Shown here piece by piece: positions 1-7,702 of a stretch of DNA of 18,465 nucleotides. A program made the translations under genes and the position numbers. Each line of letters begins with the position of its first letter. Positions within the stretch are counted from its first letter, which is position 1. The notes beneath the pieces are model-generated. The model was not told where the DNA came from and ran no database searches. It was given only the letters and a program-made list of their open reading frames with translations. Source of the DNA: Gemmatimonadota bacterium (lineage in GTDB: Bacteria; Gemmatimonadota; Gemmatimonadetes; Gemmatimonadales; GWC2-71-9); assembly GCA_003221985.1 (NCBI GenBank), contig QHUQ01000025.1:1-18465 (forward strand). The letters run 5' to 3'.

Positions 1-1040
1 AACGCGTGGGCGAGCTGCAGTACAACCGGCAGGTCGTCCCCGCCGACCGCCACTAAAAAGGCGCCGAGCTCGGTCGACGCCTTGGGAGCCGCGCCGCGCT
101 CCTTGAGGAGCTCCCCCAGGACAACGTCGCCCATGCCGAACCCCAGGGCGGGCAGATCGAGGAGACCGTCGTAACGCCCTCCGCCGGCGATTGCACGCAG
201 TGCCTTCTGCGCGTCGAACAGCTCCCACACAATGCCCGTGTAGTAGGCTAACCCCCGCACGATGGTCAGGTCGACCGACACGAACTCGTCGAGACCCATG
301 GCCTGGAGCGACTGCACAGCTTGCGTCAGCGGCTCGGCGGCCTCCCCGGCGGCTTTCAGAGCCTCGGGGCCTCGCAGCTCGGCAATCTCAAAGACCGTCC
401 CTGACTCCCGTTTCCCAAATCCTGCGTCCTTGAGCATCTCCTCCAGCACGTTCTTCGGAACGCGCTCGCTGCGATCGAGGACGGCGAACGCGACGGGGAG
501 CTGCGTGTCCGTAATCCCTCGTGCGGCGAGCAGGGCCCTGAGTAATCGTCGATCCGAGACGCGTAACCGCACGTCCTGGGGGCCCAACCCAAACGCCCGC
601 ATGATGTCCAGCGCCGCCGCCATCAGCTCGGCATCGGCGAGCGGCGACCCTTCCCCGATGATGTCCATGTTGAGCTGGAAATGCTCCCGCAGCCGCCCGC
701 GCTGCTGGCGTTCATAGCGGAACAGCTGCGGCATCGAGAACCAGCGGATCGGCTTCTTGAGCGCCTGTACGCGGGCCGCGACCATCCGCGCCAGGGTGGG
801 CGTCATCTCGGGCCGCAGCGCGACCTCGCGGTCCCCCTTGTCCTTGAAAGTATAGAGCTGGGCGACGATCTCATCCCCGCTCTTCTTCGTGTACATCTCG
901 AGCGATTCCAGCGGCGGACCGTCGTATTCCTCGAATCCGTAGCGCCCGGCGACGCTGCGCCAGGTCGCAAAGATGTGGTTTCGGAGGGTCAGGTCTTCAG
1001 GGTAGAAATCGCGGAAGCCGGGGAGCGCTTTCCCTTGCAT
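1..1040 (-). CDS. hisS: Histidyl-tRNA synthetase, archaeal-like type (3' end outside window)
   Basis: Class II aminoacyl-tRNA synthetase that charges tRNA-His in the cytoplasm. About 346 codons are present from ATG at 1040; the C-terminal anticodon-binding part runs off the window. The N-terminus (MQGKALPGFRDFYPEDL) is followed by motif 1 with RPEMTPTLARMV, motif 2 RYERQQRGRLREHFQ, the histidine motif RGLAYYTGIVWE and GGGRYDGL. PEMTP (rather than PEGT) and the long RGRLREHFQ form resemble the archaeal/planctomycete branch more than the E. coli type. The histidine-A motif has Ala where E. coli has Asp (RGLAYY for RGLDYY), which I believe occurs in that branch. It is the last visible gene of the minus-strand run, 18 nt after folC. 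There is no Shine-Dalgarno, but TAAATT ends 6 nt before the ATG, so it may also have its own leaderless promoter. The identity is certain; the branch assignment is from memory. Confidence 0.96.
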   Translation of the reverse strand, partial: MQGKALPGFRDFYPEDLTLRNHIFATWRSVAGRYGFEEYDGPPLESLEMYTKKSGDEIVAQLYTFKDKGDREVALRPEMTPTLARMVAARVQALKKPIRWFSMPQLFRYERQQRGRLREHFQLNMDIIGEGSPLADAELMAAALDIMRAFGLGPQDVRLRVSDRRLLRALLAARGITDTQLPVAFAVLDRSERVPKNVLEEMLKDAGFGKRESGTVFEIAELRGPEALKAAGEAAEPLTQAVQSLQAMGLDEFVSVDLTIVRGLAYYTGIVWELFDAQKALRAIAGGGRYDGLLDLPALGFGMGDVVLGELLKERGAAPKASTELGAFLVAVGGDDLPVVLQLAHA

Positions 1041-1052
1041 CACAACAATTTA
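1041..1052 (-). promoter_or_regulatory. Candidate -10 box for leaderless hisS transcript
   Basis: On the minus strand TAAATT (1052-1047) is separated by 6 nt from the hisS ATG. No Shine-Dalgarno precedes the ATG. This is the TANNNT-then-start arrangement of leaderless bacterial genes and recurs before accD, the ferredoxin, the DUF305 gene and the ligase. I see no good -35 box; part of the upstream sequence is the end of folC. Confidence 0.35.
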
Positions 1053-1058
1053 GGCGCG

Positions 1059-2261
1059 TTATCCGACCGGCGCAAAACCGGGCAGCCGCTCCAGGGCGTC
1101 CCCGACCGTGTGAAATGATCCGGTGACGAGCACCGTCTCTGCGGCCTGTTGAATGTCTTCGAGTGCCCGCGTGAAGTCCGGATCGAAGTGCGACAGCGCG
1201 TCCAGGTCCTCGAGCGACCAGCGCTGCATGACGGGAATCGAGGGCGGCACGGTCAGCACCAGCTTGTCCACGACCGGCCGCAGGATGTCGAGCATCGCCC
1301 GCCAGTCCTTGTCGTTGCGGATCCCCACGAGCGCGTGCAGGGGCCGCCGGATCGGCGGATCGGCGGATCGCACGGTCTCCGCAACGACCCTCATACCGTC
1401 CGGATTGTGTGCGACGTCGAAGATCCACTTCCCCCGCACCTCGAAGCGGCCGGGGATGTAGGCGTGGGCGAAGCTGGCGGGGAGATTCTTCCCCACCGGC
1501 CCGAACGGAGCGGGCAGGGCGTTGAGGACGGCGTGCGCCACCAGCGCATTGGCCACCTGATGCCGCCCGCGCAGGCCCAGGCGTGTGTCCCTTCTGGGCC
1601 GCAGCGTCGCATCCACGGTGATGATCGGGTCGGCGCCGCGCCGCTTCGCTTCCTTCACGAGTTCGGCACGGATCTCGGGGTCGGCCTCTCCTGTCACGAA
1701 CGGCACCTTGGGCTTGGCAATGCCGGCCTTTTCACGCGCGATTCCTCTTAAGTCATGTCCGAGGTACTCGGCGTGCTCGAGGGCGATCTTCGTCACCGCG
1801 GTGACGAGCGGTGTGAGCACGTTGGTGGCGTCCAGGCGGCCACCCAGGCCGACCTCGATGACCGCAATGTCGATGCCCCGCGCGGCCAGATCGGCGAAGG
1901 CGATGGCGGTCGTGGCCTCGAAGAAGCTGGCGTCCAGCCGCTCGATGTGCGGCTTGAGCTGCGCGGTCCATTCGGCGAACGCATCTTCGCCGATCGGCAC
2001 ACCGTCTACAGTGATCCGCTCGCACGGCGAGAGGAGATGCGGCGAGGTATACAGGCCGACGCGCCAACCCTGCGCCCGCAGCTCATTCGCCACGAACGCG
2101 CAGGTCGATCCTTTGCCGTTGGTGCCGCCGATGTGGATCGCGGGAAAATGGCGTTCCGGCCGACCGAGCACGTCGAGCAGCCCCTCGGTCGGACCGAGAC
2201 TCCACTTGATGCGGCCGGCTTGCCTGGCGAAAAGAAACTGGCAGGCGTCTTCGAAAGTCAG
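1059..2261 (-). CDS. folC: Folylpolyglutamate synthase / dihydrofolate synthase
   Basis: Cytoplasmic Mur-ligase-family enzyme that adds glutamate to dihydropteroate or tetrahydrofolate with ATP. Visible motifs, numbered from the chosen start: P-loop GGTNGKGS (45-52), then SPHLLSPCERI, the FFEATTAIAF helix, EVGLGGRLDATN, DVAHNPDG and VTGSFHTVGD. The first ordinary start, GTG at 2171, would remove the conserved leading helix (GRIKWSLGPTEGLLDVLG) found in FolC proteins. The open frame reaches back to a TGA at 2271-2273 and the only start-like codon in it is CTG at 2261. That codon overlaps the accD stop as CTGA and follows a TGAGG Shine-Dalgarno-like sequence 7 nt away. I therefore annotate CTG, giving 400 aa, close to normal family length. 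It is coupled to accD, as in many bacteria. Function is certain; the start is inferred. Confidence 0.93.
   Translation of the reverse strand: MTFEDACQFLFARQAGRIKWSLGPTEGLLDVLGRPERHFPAIHIGGTNGKGSTCAFVANELRAQGWRVGLYTSPHLLSPCERITVDGVPIGEDAFAEWTAQLKPHIERLDASFFEATTAIAFADLAARGIDIAVIEVGLGGRLDATNVLTPLVTAVTKIALEHAEYLGHDLRGIAREKAGIAKPKVPFVTGEADPEIRAELVKEAKRRGADPIITVDATLRPRRDTRLGLRGRHQVANALVAHAVLNALPAPFGPVGKNLPASFAHAYIPGRFEVRGKWIFDVAHNPDGMRVVAETVRSADPPIRRPLHALVGIRNDKDWRAMLDILRPVVDKLVLTVPPSIPVMQRWSLEDLDALSHFDPDFTRALEDIQQAAETVLVTGSFHTVGDALERLPGFAPVG
1348..1371. repeat. 8-nt tandem repeat, three copies, inside folC
   Basis: CGGATCGG occurs three times head to tail (the last copy ends in C instead of G). 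It encodes a Ser-Ala-Asp-Pro-Pro-Ile-Arg-Arg stretch of FolC in a loop after the DVAHNPDG motif. The unit is not a multiple of three, so loss or gain of one copy would shift the frame. Confidence 0.6.
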
Positions 2262-3115
2262 TCGGCGGCCTCAGCCGGCCAGGCGCCGGTCATGTGCCGC
2301 AGCAGCTGCGCGGCGGTGTCCCGCAGTTCGCCGCGCGGAACGACGGCGTCGATCATCCCATGGTCCAACAGGAACTCCGCCGTCTGGAACCCCTCCGGCA
2401 GATCCTGGCCGATCGTCTGTTTGATCACGCGAGGTCCGGCAAATCCGATGACGGCACCGGGCTCCGCCAGAATCACGTCGCCCTGCATCGCATACGACGC
2501 CGAGACACCGCCGGTCGTCGGGTTCGTGAGCACCGACACGAACGGCACGCTCGCCCCCTGCAGCTCGGCGATGACGACGGACGTCTTCGCCATCTGCATG
2601 AGCGACAGCACACCCTCCTGCATGCGGGCGCCGCCCGAGGCGGAGACCAGAATCAGCGGCGAGCGCTTGTCGATGGCATGCCGGGTGAGACGCGCGATCT
2701 TCTCGCCCACGACCGACCCCATCGAGCCGCCCATGAAGCTGAAGTCCATGACGCCGAGGCTGATCGCCATCCCGTGCAAGCGTGCGTAGCCGGTACGAAT
2801 CGCGTCCAACGGGCCGGCCTTTTTGACTGCGGCCTGCACGCGGTCAGCGTAGTTCTCGAACTTGAGGGGGTCGGCGGACTTCAGGGCGGAAAACAGCTCG
2901 TGCCACGAGCCTTCGTCGACCAGGAGGTCGATATACTCCTGCGCACTGATGCGGCGATGATAGCCGCAGTTGGGGCACACGTTGAGTGCGCGAACGAAGC
3001 GTTCGCGAATGTCGACGTGGCCGCACTGATCGCACTTCTCCCACGCGTCCGCCGGGATCTCGAGCTTTACCCGCTCGGACGTGCGCGGCTTACGTTCCTT
3101 TTTGAACCAGGCCAT
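2258..3115 (-). CDS. accD: Acetyl-CoA carboxylase carboxyltransferase subunit beta
   Basis: Beta subunit of the carboxyltransferase, which with AccA moves CO2 from carboxybiotin to acetyl-CoA to give malonyl-CoA for fatty acid synthesis. The 285-aa protein from ATG 3115 starts MAWFKKERKPR, the family's usual beginning. A four-cysteine zinc ribbon follows (C28, C31, C47, C50), then the crotonase-fold core with SASGGARMQEG, LTNPTTGGVSASYAM and GFAGPRVIKQTI. Two further in-frame starts lie upstream (3124, 3142) but add residues atypical of AccD. It sits 72 nt after rodA and overlaps folC by a CTGA junction. AccA is not in the window. There is no Shine-Dalgarno before 3115; TAATAT ends 7 nt upstream, suggesting an internal promoter with a leaderless transcript. 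Confidence 0.96.
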   Translation of the reverse strand: MAWFKKERKPRTSERVKLEIPADAWEKCDQCGHVDIRERFVRALNVCPNCGYHRRISAQEYIDLLVDEGSWHELFSALKSADPLKFENYADRVQAAVKKAGPLDAIRTGYARLHGMAISLGVMDFSFMGGSMGSVVGEKIARLTRHAIDKRSPLILVSASGGARMQEGVLSLMQMAKTSVVIAELQGASVPFVSVLTNPTTGGVSASYAMQGDVILAEPGAVIGFAGPRVIKQTIGQDLPEGFQTAEFLLDHGMIDAVVPRGELRDTAAQLLRHMTGAWPAEAAD

Positions 3116-3128
3116 TCGTGCCATATTA
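3116..3128 (-). promoter_or_regulatory. Candidate -10 box for leaderless accD transcript
   Basis: TAATAT on the minus strand (3128-3123) is followed by GGCACGA and the accD ATG, a 7-nt gap that puts the expected transcription start at or next to the A of ATG. The 72-nt rodA-accD gap is the longest between neighbouring genes in this operon, which suits an internal promoter. No convincing -35 box is visible. Confidence 0.4.
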
Positions 3129-3187
3129 GTGACGAAGCGCACAATTTGAGTCGGCGCTTCCCGACACGCTAGCCCCGAGAGACTAAG

Positions 3188-4441
3188 TCATTGCCCTAAT
3201 TCGGCATAACCGGACTGCCGCGCCTCCCAGGCAACGCGCAGCGCAACGCCCACGCCAATCGAGCACACGAGCAGAAACGAGCCGCCATACGAGAAGAATG
3301 GCAGCGGGATCCCGGTGATGGGCATCAGGTTGATCGTCATGCCCACATTCTCGACGAGGTGGGTGAAAAACAGGCCGGTGACCCCGAATACGCAGAGGCT
3401 CGAGAACGGATCGGTGGCCCGGCGGGCGATACGCAGCAGGACGAACAGGAGCCAGGCAAACAGAGTGAGCGCAATCAACACGCCGACGAAGCCGAGCTCC
3501 TCGCCGACGATCGAGAAAATGAAGTCGGTATGCTGCGCCGGGAGGAACGCCAACCGTTTCTGCGTTCCTGCGGTGAATCCCTTGCCCAACAGGCCCCCCG
3601 ACCCGACTGCCACTCTCGACTGAATGACGTGCCATCCCGCAGCCCGCGGGTCGACGTCGGGATTCAGGAACGCCAGCAGCCGGTTCTGCTGATACGGTGC
3701 CAGCCGATTCCAGAACGGCAGCGCCAGCACCCCGCCGAGGACGTTCAGACCCATGACGGCGAGCCCTTCCCACAGGTAAGGCCGCCACCACAGCAGCAGA
3801 CCGGCCAGCACGGCGATCCAGACGCCCCAGGCGACGGTCGAGACGGCGAGTACGAGCCCGATCACGGGCGAGGCGGCGAGCAGGAGCAGCGATGGCTTCG
3901 TACCCGCCCAGAACAACATGACGAACAGAATCGCGACGAAGACGATCGCGCTGCCCAGGTCCGGCTGCTTGAGCACCAGCACGGCGGGCAAGCCCGCGAT
4001 CAAGCCCGGCACGATCAGATCCCGCAGCGTCGCCGGCGACTCGCGCAGCGCCGCGAGCCAACGGGCGAGCAACAGGATCACCGCCAGCTTCGCCAGCTCG
4101 GCGGGCTGGCCGAACCGGTGCCCGCCGATCGCCAACCACGATCTGCTGCCGGCGGCGGTCCCGGCGCCGGTGCCGATGAACAGCGTGAGCACGAGCAGGA
4201 ACACCGCGATCGCATAGACGAACGGCGTGGCCCACTCCAACATGCGCGGCGACGTGCGGAACGTGAGCCCGGCGACGGCCAGGCTCAGCCCCAGCCAGAC
4301 GAGTTGCCGCTGCCAGATCGTCGCGACGAACGTCGGGACGTCGGTCTGACCGGCGGAGTACAGGGTCGCGAGCCCGTACAACGCCAGCAAGCCGACCGAA
4401 ACGACGAGCGCCTTATCGAGTTGGCGGACGCGCGATAGCAC
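3188..4441 (-). CDS. rodA: SEDS peptidoglycan glycosyltransferase RodA
   Basis: Inner-membrane glycan-strand polymerase of the rod-shape elongasome, working with the PBP2 encoded just upstream. The 417-aa protein has about ten hydrophobic segments and SEDS signatures: GSRSWLAIGGHRFGQPAELAK (from residue 98), LKQPDLGSA (about 157-165), LPAQHTDFIFSIVGEELG (300-317, containing the Asp of HTDF known to be essential in RodA proteins) and GIPLPFFSYGGS (377-388). ATG at 4441 overlaps the end of mrdA by 29 nt, so translation is probably coupled. Length is slightly above the roughly 370-400 aa usual for RodA, mainly in the middle (about residues 190-245), where an extra WRPYLWEG-type segment lies between membrane helices. 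FtsW is the alternative, but mreBCD-mrdA context favours RodA. Confidence 0.96.
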   Translation of the reverse strand: MLSRVRQLDKALVVSVGLLALYGLATLYSAGQTDVPTFVATIWQRQLVWLGLSLAVAGLTFRTSPRMLEWATPFVYAIAVFLLVLTLFIGTGAGTAAGSRSWLAIGGHRFGQPAELAKLAVILLLARWLAALRESPATLRDLIVPGLIAGLPAVLVLKQPDLGSAIVFVAILFVMLFWAGTKPSLLLLAASPVIGLVLAVSTVAWGVWIAVLAGLLLWWRPYLWEGLAVMGLNVLGGVLALPFWNRLAPYQQNRLLAFLNPDVDPRAAGWHVIQSRVAVGSGGLLGKGFTAGTQKRLAFLPAQHTDFIFSIVGEELGFVGVLIALTLFAWLLFVLLRIARRATDPFSSLCVFGVTGLFFTHLVENVGMTINLMPITGIPLPFFSYGGSFLLVCSIGVGVALRVAWEARQSGYAELGQ

Positions 4442-6293
4442 TGTCGACCGGGATCGTAGGGATCGTGTCCGGCAACACCGGAATCTGGAAGGGAGCCGGC
4501 GCGGAGTCGTTCGGCACGGTCACCCGCAGTGTGGACGCCCGCTGCTCGTCGATGCCGAGGTAGTGTGCGATCATCCGCGACACGAGCGGCGCCACGGCGG
4601 TGCCGTGCTGCGAGAACTCGATGATCGCGCCGACCACGATCTCGGGCTTATCGGCGGGGGCGAAGCCGATGAACCAGCCGTGGTCGAGTCCGTGCGGGTT
4701 TTGCGCCGTCCCCGTCTTCCCCGCGATGGTTATGTTGGCCAGGCGAGAGCCGCGCGCCGTCCCCTCCTCCACGACGGCGATCATGGCGCGGCGCAGCGTC
4801 GCGAGCTGATCGGGGTTGAGCCCGAGCGACGCGTTGTCGCCGCTCGCCGTCTGCGCCTGCCGGACCAGGAACGGCGTCCGCACCCGGCCGTCGCTCGCCA
4901 GCTGCTGATAGAGACGCACCATCTGCACGAGCGTCTGCGCATTCTCACCCTGGCCGATCGCGAGGTTCAACGCGACCGCCGACGTCCAGCGCCGCGCGCC
5001 GTACAGGCGGTCGTAATACTCGGGACCGGTGGGGAATTCGGAGGGAATTTCATCGGGCAAATCGATGCCGGTGCGCCCGCGGAACCCCCACTCGTTCGCA
5101 TCCTCGAGCAGCGAGGTGACGGTGAGCTTGATGCCGAGTTGGTAGAAGTAGACGTCGCAGCTCTGCGCAATCGCCTCGGTCAGCGTCAGATCGCCGTGGC
5201 CGCGCGCATTCCAGCAGCGGAAGTAGCGATTGCCGTATTGCAGCCCGCCCCGGCAGGGGATCGGCATGTGGCTGCGCGGTCCCACGATGCCGCGCTTCAG
5301 CGCCATAGCGGCGACCGCCAGCTTCCACGTCGAGCCGGGTGGGTAGCGCGCCTGGATCGCGCGGTCGAGCAGCGGGCGCGCCGCGCTCTCGTTGAGGGAG
5401 CGCCAGTACGGCGCGGAGATGCCGCCCACGAAGGCGTTGGGATCGAACCCGGGCGCGCTGTACAGCGCCAGGACTTCGCCGGTATTCGGATTCAGCGCGA
5501 GCACCGCGCCGCGCTGGCCCGCGGGAAAGGTGTGCGAGACGTAGCGCTGCAGATCGAGGTCGATCGTCGTGTGCAGGTCGGTGCCCGGCACCGGCGCGAG
5601 GTTCGCCGCCGCCTCCGCCTCGCGCACCATCTGGCCGCGTGCGCTCACCTCGACGAAGCGCACCCCCTCGGAGCCGCGCAGCGTGTCGTCGTATTCGCGC
5701 TCGAGCCCATACTTGCCCACCAGCCCGCCGAGTCGCACGGTGGCGAATCGCTTCGTCCCCCGCTCGCTTTCCGTGACCTCGCCGACGTAGCCGACGAGAT
5801 GCGCGACGACCGCCGTGTCGGGATAGTACCGCTTGGGCTCCGCCTGAATCAGTAGGCCGGGGATCGCGACGCGCCGCTCTTCGAGCGCCGAGACGACCCG
5901 GAACGGAGCGTCGCCGAGGACCAGCGCCGGCTGATACGGCGCCTTTCGGGCGCGTTGCAACACGCGCTCGATTTCCGCGCTGTCGATGTTCGCGATCGAC
6001 GCGATGCGGGCCAGCGTCGAGCGCAAATTCGCTTCGGGGCCGGGCAGCAGTGAGACCGTGTACCCCGGCACGTTCTCCGCCAGCACGTGCCCGTTGCGGT
6101 CGTAGATGACGCCGCGCGGCGCGGGCAGCGGAATCGGCCGCAGCCGGTTCGTCTCCGATTGCAGCTGGTACTTGCCGTGCCCGAGGATCTGCGTGCGGAA
6201 GAACGACAGCACGAGGATGCCGAGGACGATCCACACGCCCGTGCGCGCCACGCCCAGGCGGCGATCGAGCAGGTGTGGATGGAACGCGTTCAC
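4413..6293 (-). CDS. mrdA: Penicillin-binding protein 2 (peptidoglycan transpeptidase)
   Basis: Class B PBP that cross-links lateral-wall peptidoglycan in the periplasm as partner of RodA. The 626-aa product has a cytoplasmic tail, one membrane anchor (about 17-34), the pedestal domain (RGVIYDRNGHVLAENVPGYTV, 60-80) and a C-terminal transpeptidase domain. Its active-site motifs are S321-TW-K324, S378-C-D380 and K526-T-G528. Paired cysteines C347 and C360 match those seen in other PBP2 proteins. I chose GTG at 6293, which overlaps the mreD stop as GTGA and follows GGAG at a 7-8 nt distance; the frame stays open further upstream but that part only shadows mreD. Length matches E. coli PBP2 (633 aa). 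The tail after about residue 585 is Pro/Thr-rich and probably disordered. Confidence 0.96.
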   Translation of the reverse strand: MNAFHPHLLDRRLGVARTGVWIVLGILVLSFFRTQILGHGKYQLQSETNRLRPIPLPAPRGVIYDRNGHVLAENVPGYTVSLLPGPEANLRSTLARIASIANIDSAEIERVLQRARKAPYQPALVLGDAPFRVVSALEERRVAIPGLLIQAEPKRYYPDTAVVAHLVGYVGEVTESERGTKRFATVRLGGLVGKYGLEREYDDTLRGSEGVRFVEVSARGQMVREAEAAANLAPVPGTDLHTTIDLDLQRYVSHTFPAGQRGAVLALNPNTGEVLALYSAPGFDPNAFVGGISAPYWRSLNESAARPLLDRAIQARYPPGSTWKLAVAAMALKRGIVGPRSHMPIPCRGGLQYGNRYFRCWNARGHGDLTLTEAIAQSCDVYFYQLGIKLTVTSLLEDANEWGFRGRTGIDLPDEIPSEFPTGPEYYDRLYGARRWTSAVALNLAIGQGENAQTLVQMVRLYQQLASDGRVRTPFLVRQAQTASGDNASLGLNPDQLATLRRAMIAVVEEGTARGSRLANITIAGKTGTAQNPHGLDHGWFIGFAPADKPEIVVGAIIEFSQHGTAVAPLVSRMIAHYLGIDEQRASTLRVTVPNDSAPAPFQIPVLPDTIPTIPVDSAIARPPTR

Positions 6294-6823
6294 GCCGGCA
6301 CTCCGAGGGCTCCGGGCCGCCGGGGCGACAGCCAGCCGCGGAAGAACCACAATACGACGACACCCACCAGCGCCGTGCTGAGGCCCTGGAGCGGCGACCA
6401 CACCAGCAGCTCCCACGCGACCTGCGAGCCCTGCAGCCGCCCCGACACGAGCAGCACGATGAAGTTGCGGACCCACGTCCCGGCGAAGAACAGGCAGCCT
6501 TTCACGAACACGTGCTCGGCAAAGAAGACGGCCTTGGCCCACGATGAGGAGAATCCGACCAGCGTGTGCGCCAGTGCGCCGGCGCCGAAGCTCGCCGGCG
6601 TCAACGCGTCGCGCAGCAGGCCGAGCACGAATCCCGCCGCGGCGCTCTTCCCCGGCTCGGCGCGAATCGTGTAGATGAGCAACGCCAGCAGCAGAAAATC
6701 GGGCGCGACCTGGTCGGCGTGCTCACCGCTCACCAGAGATCCTAGCCGGCTGCGCACCGTGAATTGCAGCAGCACCAGGAGCGTCATCATGAAGGGATAG
6801 CGGTAGCGATCGGTGCGTCTCAT
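6290..6823 (-). CDS. mreD: Rod shape-determining protein MreD
   Basis: Integral inner-membrane subunit linking MreB/MreC to the elongation synthases. The 177-aa protein has about five hydrophobic segments and the moderately conserved core GFVLGLLRDALTPASFGAG, with its Gly spacing and membrane-embedded Asp. Sequence identity in this family is low, so the call rests as much on position between mreC and mrdA as on motifs. ATG 6823 overlaps the mreC stop as ATGA, and its own stop overlaps the mrdA GTG as GTGA; both are translational-coupling junctions. Length is normal (about 160-180 aa). Confidence 0.92.
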   Translation of the reverse strand: MRRTDRYRYPFMMTLLVLLQFTVRSRLGSLVSGEHADQVAPDFLLLALLIYTIRAEPGKSAAAGFVLGLLRDALTPASFGAGALAHTLVGFSSSWAKAVFFAEHVFVKGCLFFAGTWVRNFIVLLVSGRLQGSQVAWELLVWSPLQGLSTALVGVVVLWFFRGWLSPRRPGALGVPA

Positions 6824-7698
6824 GGCGGCGGCGCCTCGCCCGGAAGGGCACTGTCCTGCGGTACGGTAAACGCGTTACGCAGATCGGATCCCGCGGGACG
6901 CGAGGACGTCAGAATCATGACGTGCGACAGCTCGGCCGGATGAATCGCCGGCCGCACGAGGTATGTGCGCCCCCAGCCCTTTTCCTCACCGGCGGGGCCG
7001 ATCACGACGCCGATCGGGATGCCGCGCGGGAACACACCGCCCAGGCCCGACGTGACGATGACCGTGCCTGCCTGGACCTGCTGGCGGTACAGCACGCCCT
7101 GCAGCTCGAGGAGCCACACGCCGGGCCCTTCGGCACCGTGGGGCGCCGCAATGCCGACGACGCTCCCATCCGTCGCGATGGCACTGGCGCGAAACTCCGG
7201 GTGCGCCCAGCTCAGCACGACGCTCGAATGTTCGTCCACGCTCGCCACCAATCCCACCAAACCCTCCGGACTGACGACGGCCGACAGGGGCCGCACCCCT
7301 TCGCGCCTGCCGGCCGAAACGACAAAACTGAGCGGATTGGTGGGCTCGGGTTGATGCAGGATTTCCGCGGCGACGTAGCCGCCGCCCAGCCGGGCGCTCA
7401 GCCCCAGCAGGCCCCGCAGCCGGGTGTTTTCGCTGCGCAGCTCGGGCAGGAACGTGGCGGCGAGCGCGACGGAATCGCGCTGCGCCACGACGGCATCGTA
7501 GCGGTAGCGGGCGGCGGCGAGCAGCTCGGTTTGGCGCTGGAGAAACAGGAACGGCGCGAGCACGGTCTGCCGCAGTCCCTGAGCGAGCGGGTCACGCCAT
7601 TGGTCGGGTAGGCTCAAAGCAGCAATCGACAACCCCACGCAGGCGATGAAAAGCAGCGTGTCGGCGCGCGACGCGTACCGATCCGTGCCGATCGCCAT
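6820..7698 (-). CDS. mreC: Rod shape-determining protein MreC
   Basis: Bitopic membrane protein whose periplasmic part scaffolds the elongasome and activates PBP2. The 292-aa protein has one N-terminal membrane segment (about 12-30), a predicted helical/coiled region (about 52-98, ending ELRSENTRLRGLLGL) and the MreC beta-barrel core. Recognisable pieces are NPLSFVVSAGRREGVRPLSAVVSPEGLVGLV, where a second copy or trap is normally set, and VTSGLGGVFPRGIPIGVV, a strong MreC signature. It starts 4 nt after the mreB stop with no clear Shine-Dalgarno, so it probably depends on ribosomes finishing mreB. The Pro/Ser-rich C-terminal tail is of uncertain role. Confidence 0.95.
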   Translation of the reverse strand: MAIGTDRYASRADTLLFIACVGLSIAALSLPDQWRDPLAQGLRQTVLAPFLFLQRQTELLAAARYRYDAVVAQRDSVALAATFLPELRSENTRLRGLLGLSARLGGGYVAAEILHQPEPTNPLSFVVSAGRREGVRPLSAVVSPEGLVGLVASVDEHSSVVLSWAHPEFRASAIATDGSVVGIAAPHGAEGPGVWLLELQGVLYRQQVQAGTVIVTSGLGGVFPRGIPIGVVIGPAGEEKGWGRTYLVRPAIHPAELSHVMILTSSRPAGSDLRNAFTVPQDSALPGEAPPP

Positions 7699-7702
7699 TC
7701 GG

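Noticed and set aside
3143..3187. Possible terminator between rodA and accD
   Set aside because: Only a 5-bp GTCGG/CCGAC stem with no T run; too weak to call.
3359..4438. Long plus-strand open frame opposite rodA
   Set aside because: Composition is charged and repetitive (Arg/Gln/Asp/Glu-rich), an antisense shadow typical of GC-rich DNA; the minus strand encodes a clear RodA.
4563..5855. Long plus-strand open frame opposite mrdA
   Set aside because: Arg/Ala/His-rich shadow with no motif; the PBP2 active-site motifs are on the other strand.
6294..6542. N-terminal extension of mrdA upstream of GTG 6293
   Set aside because: It only reads through mreD in another frame; GTG 6293 has a Shine-Dalgarno, a GTGA overlap and gives the normal PBP2 length.
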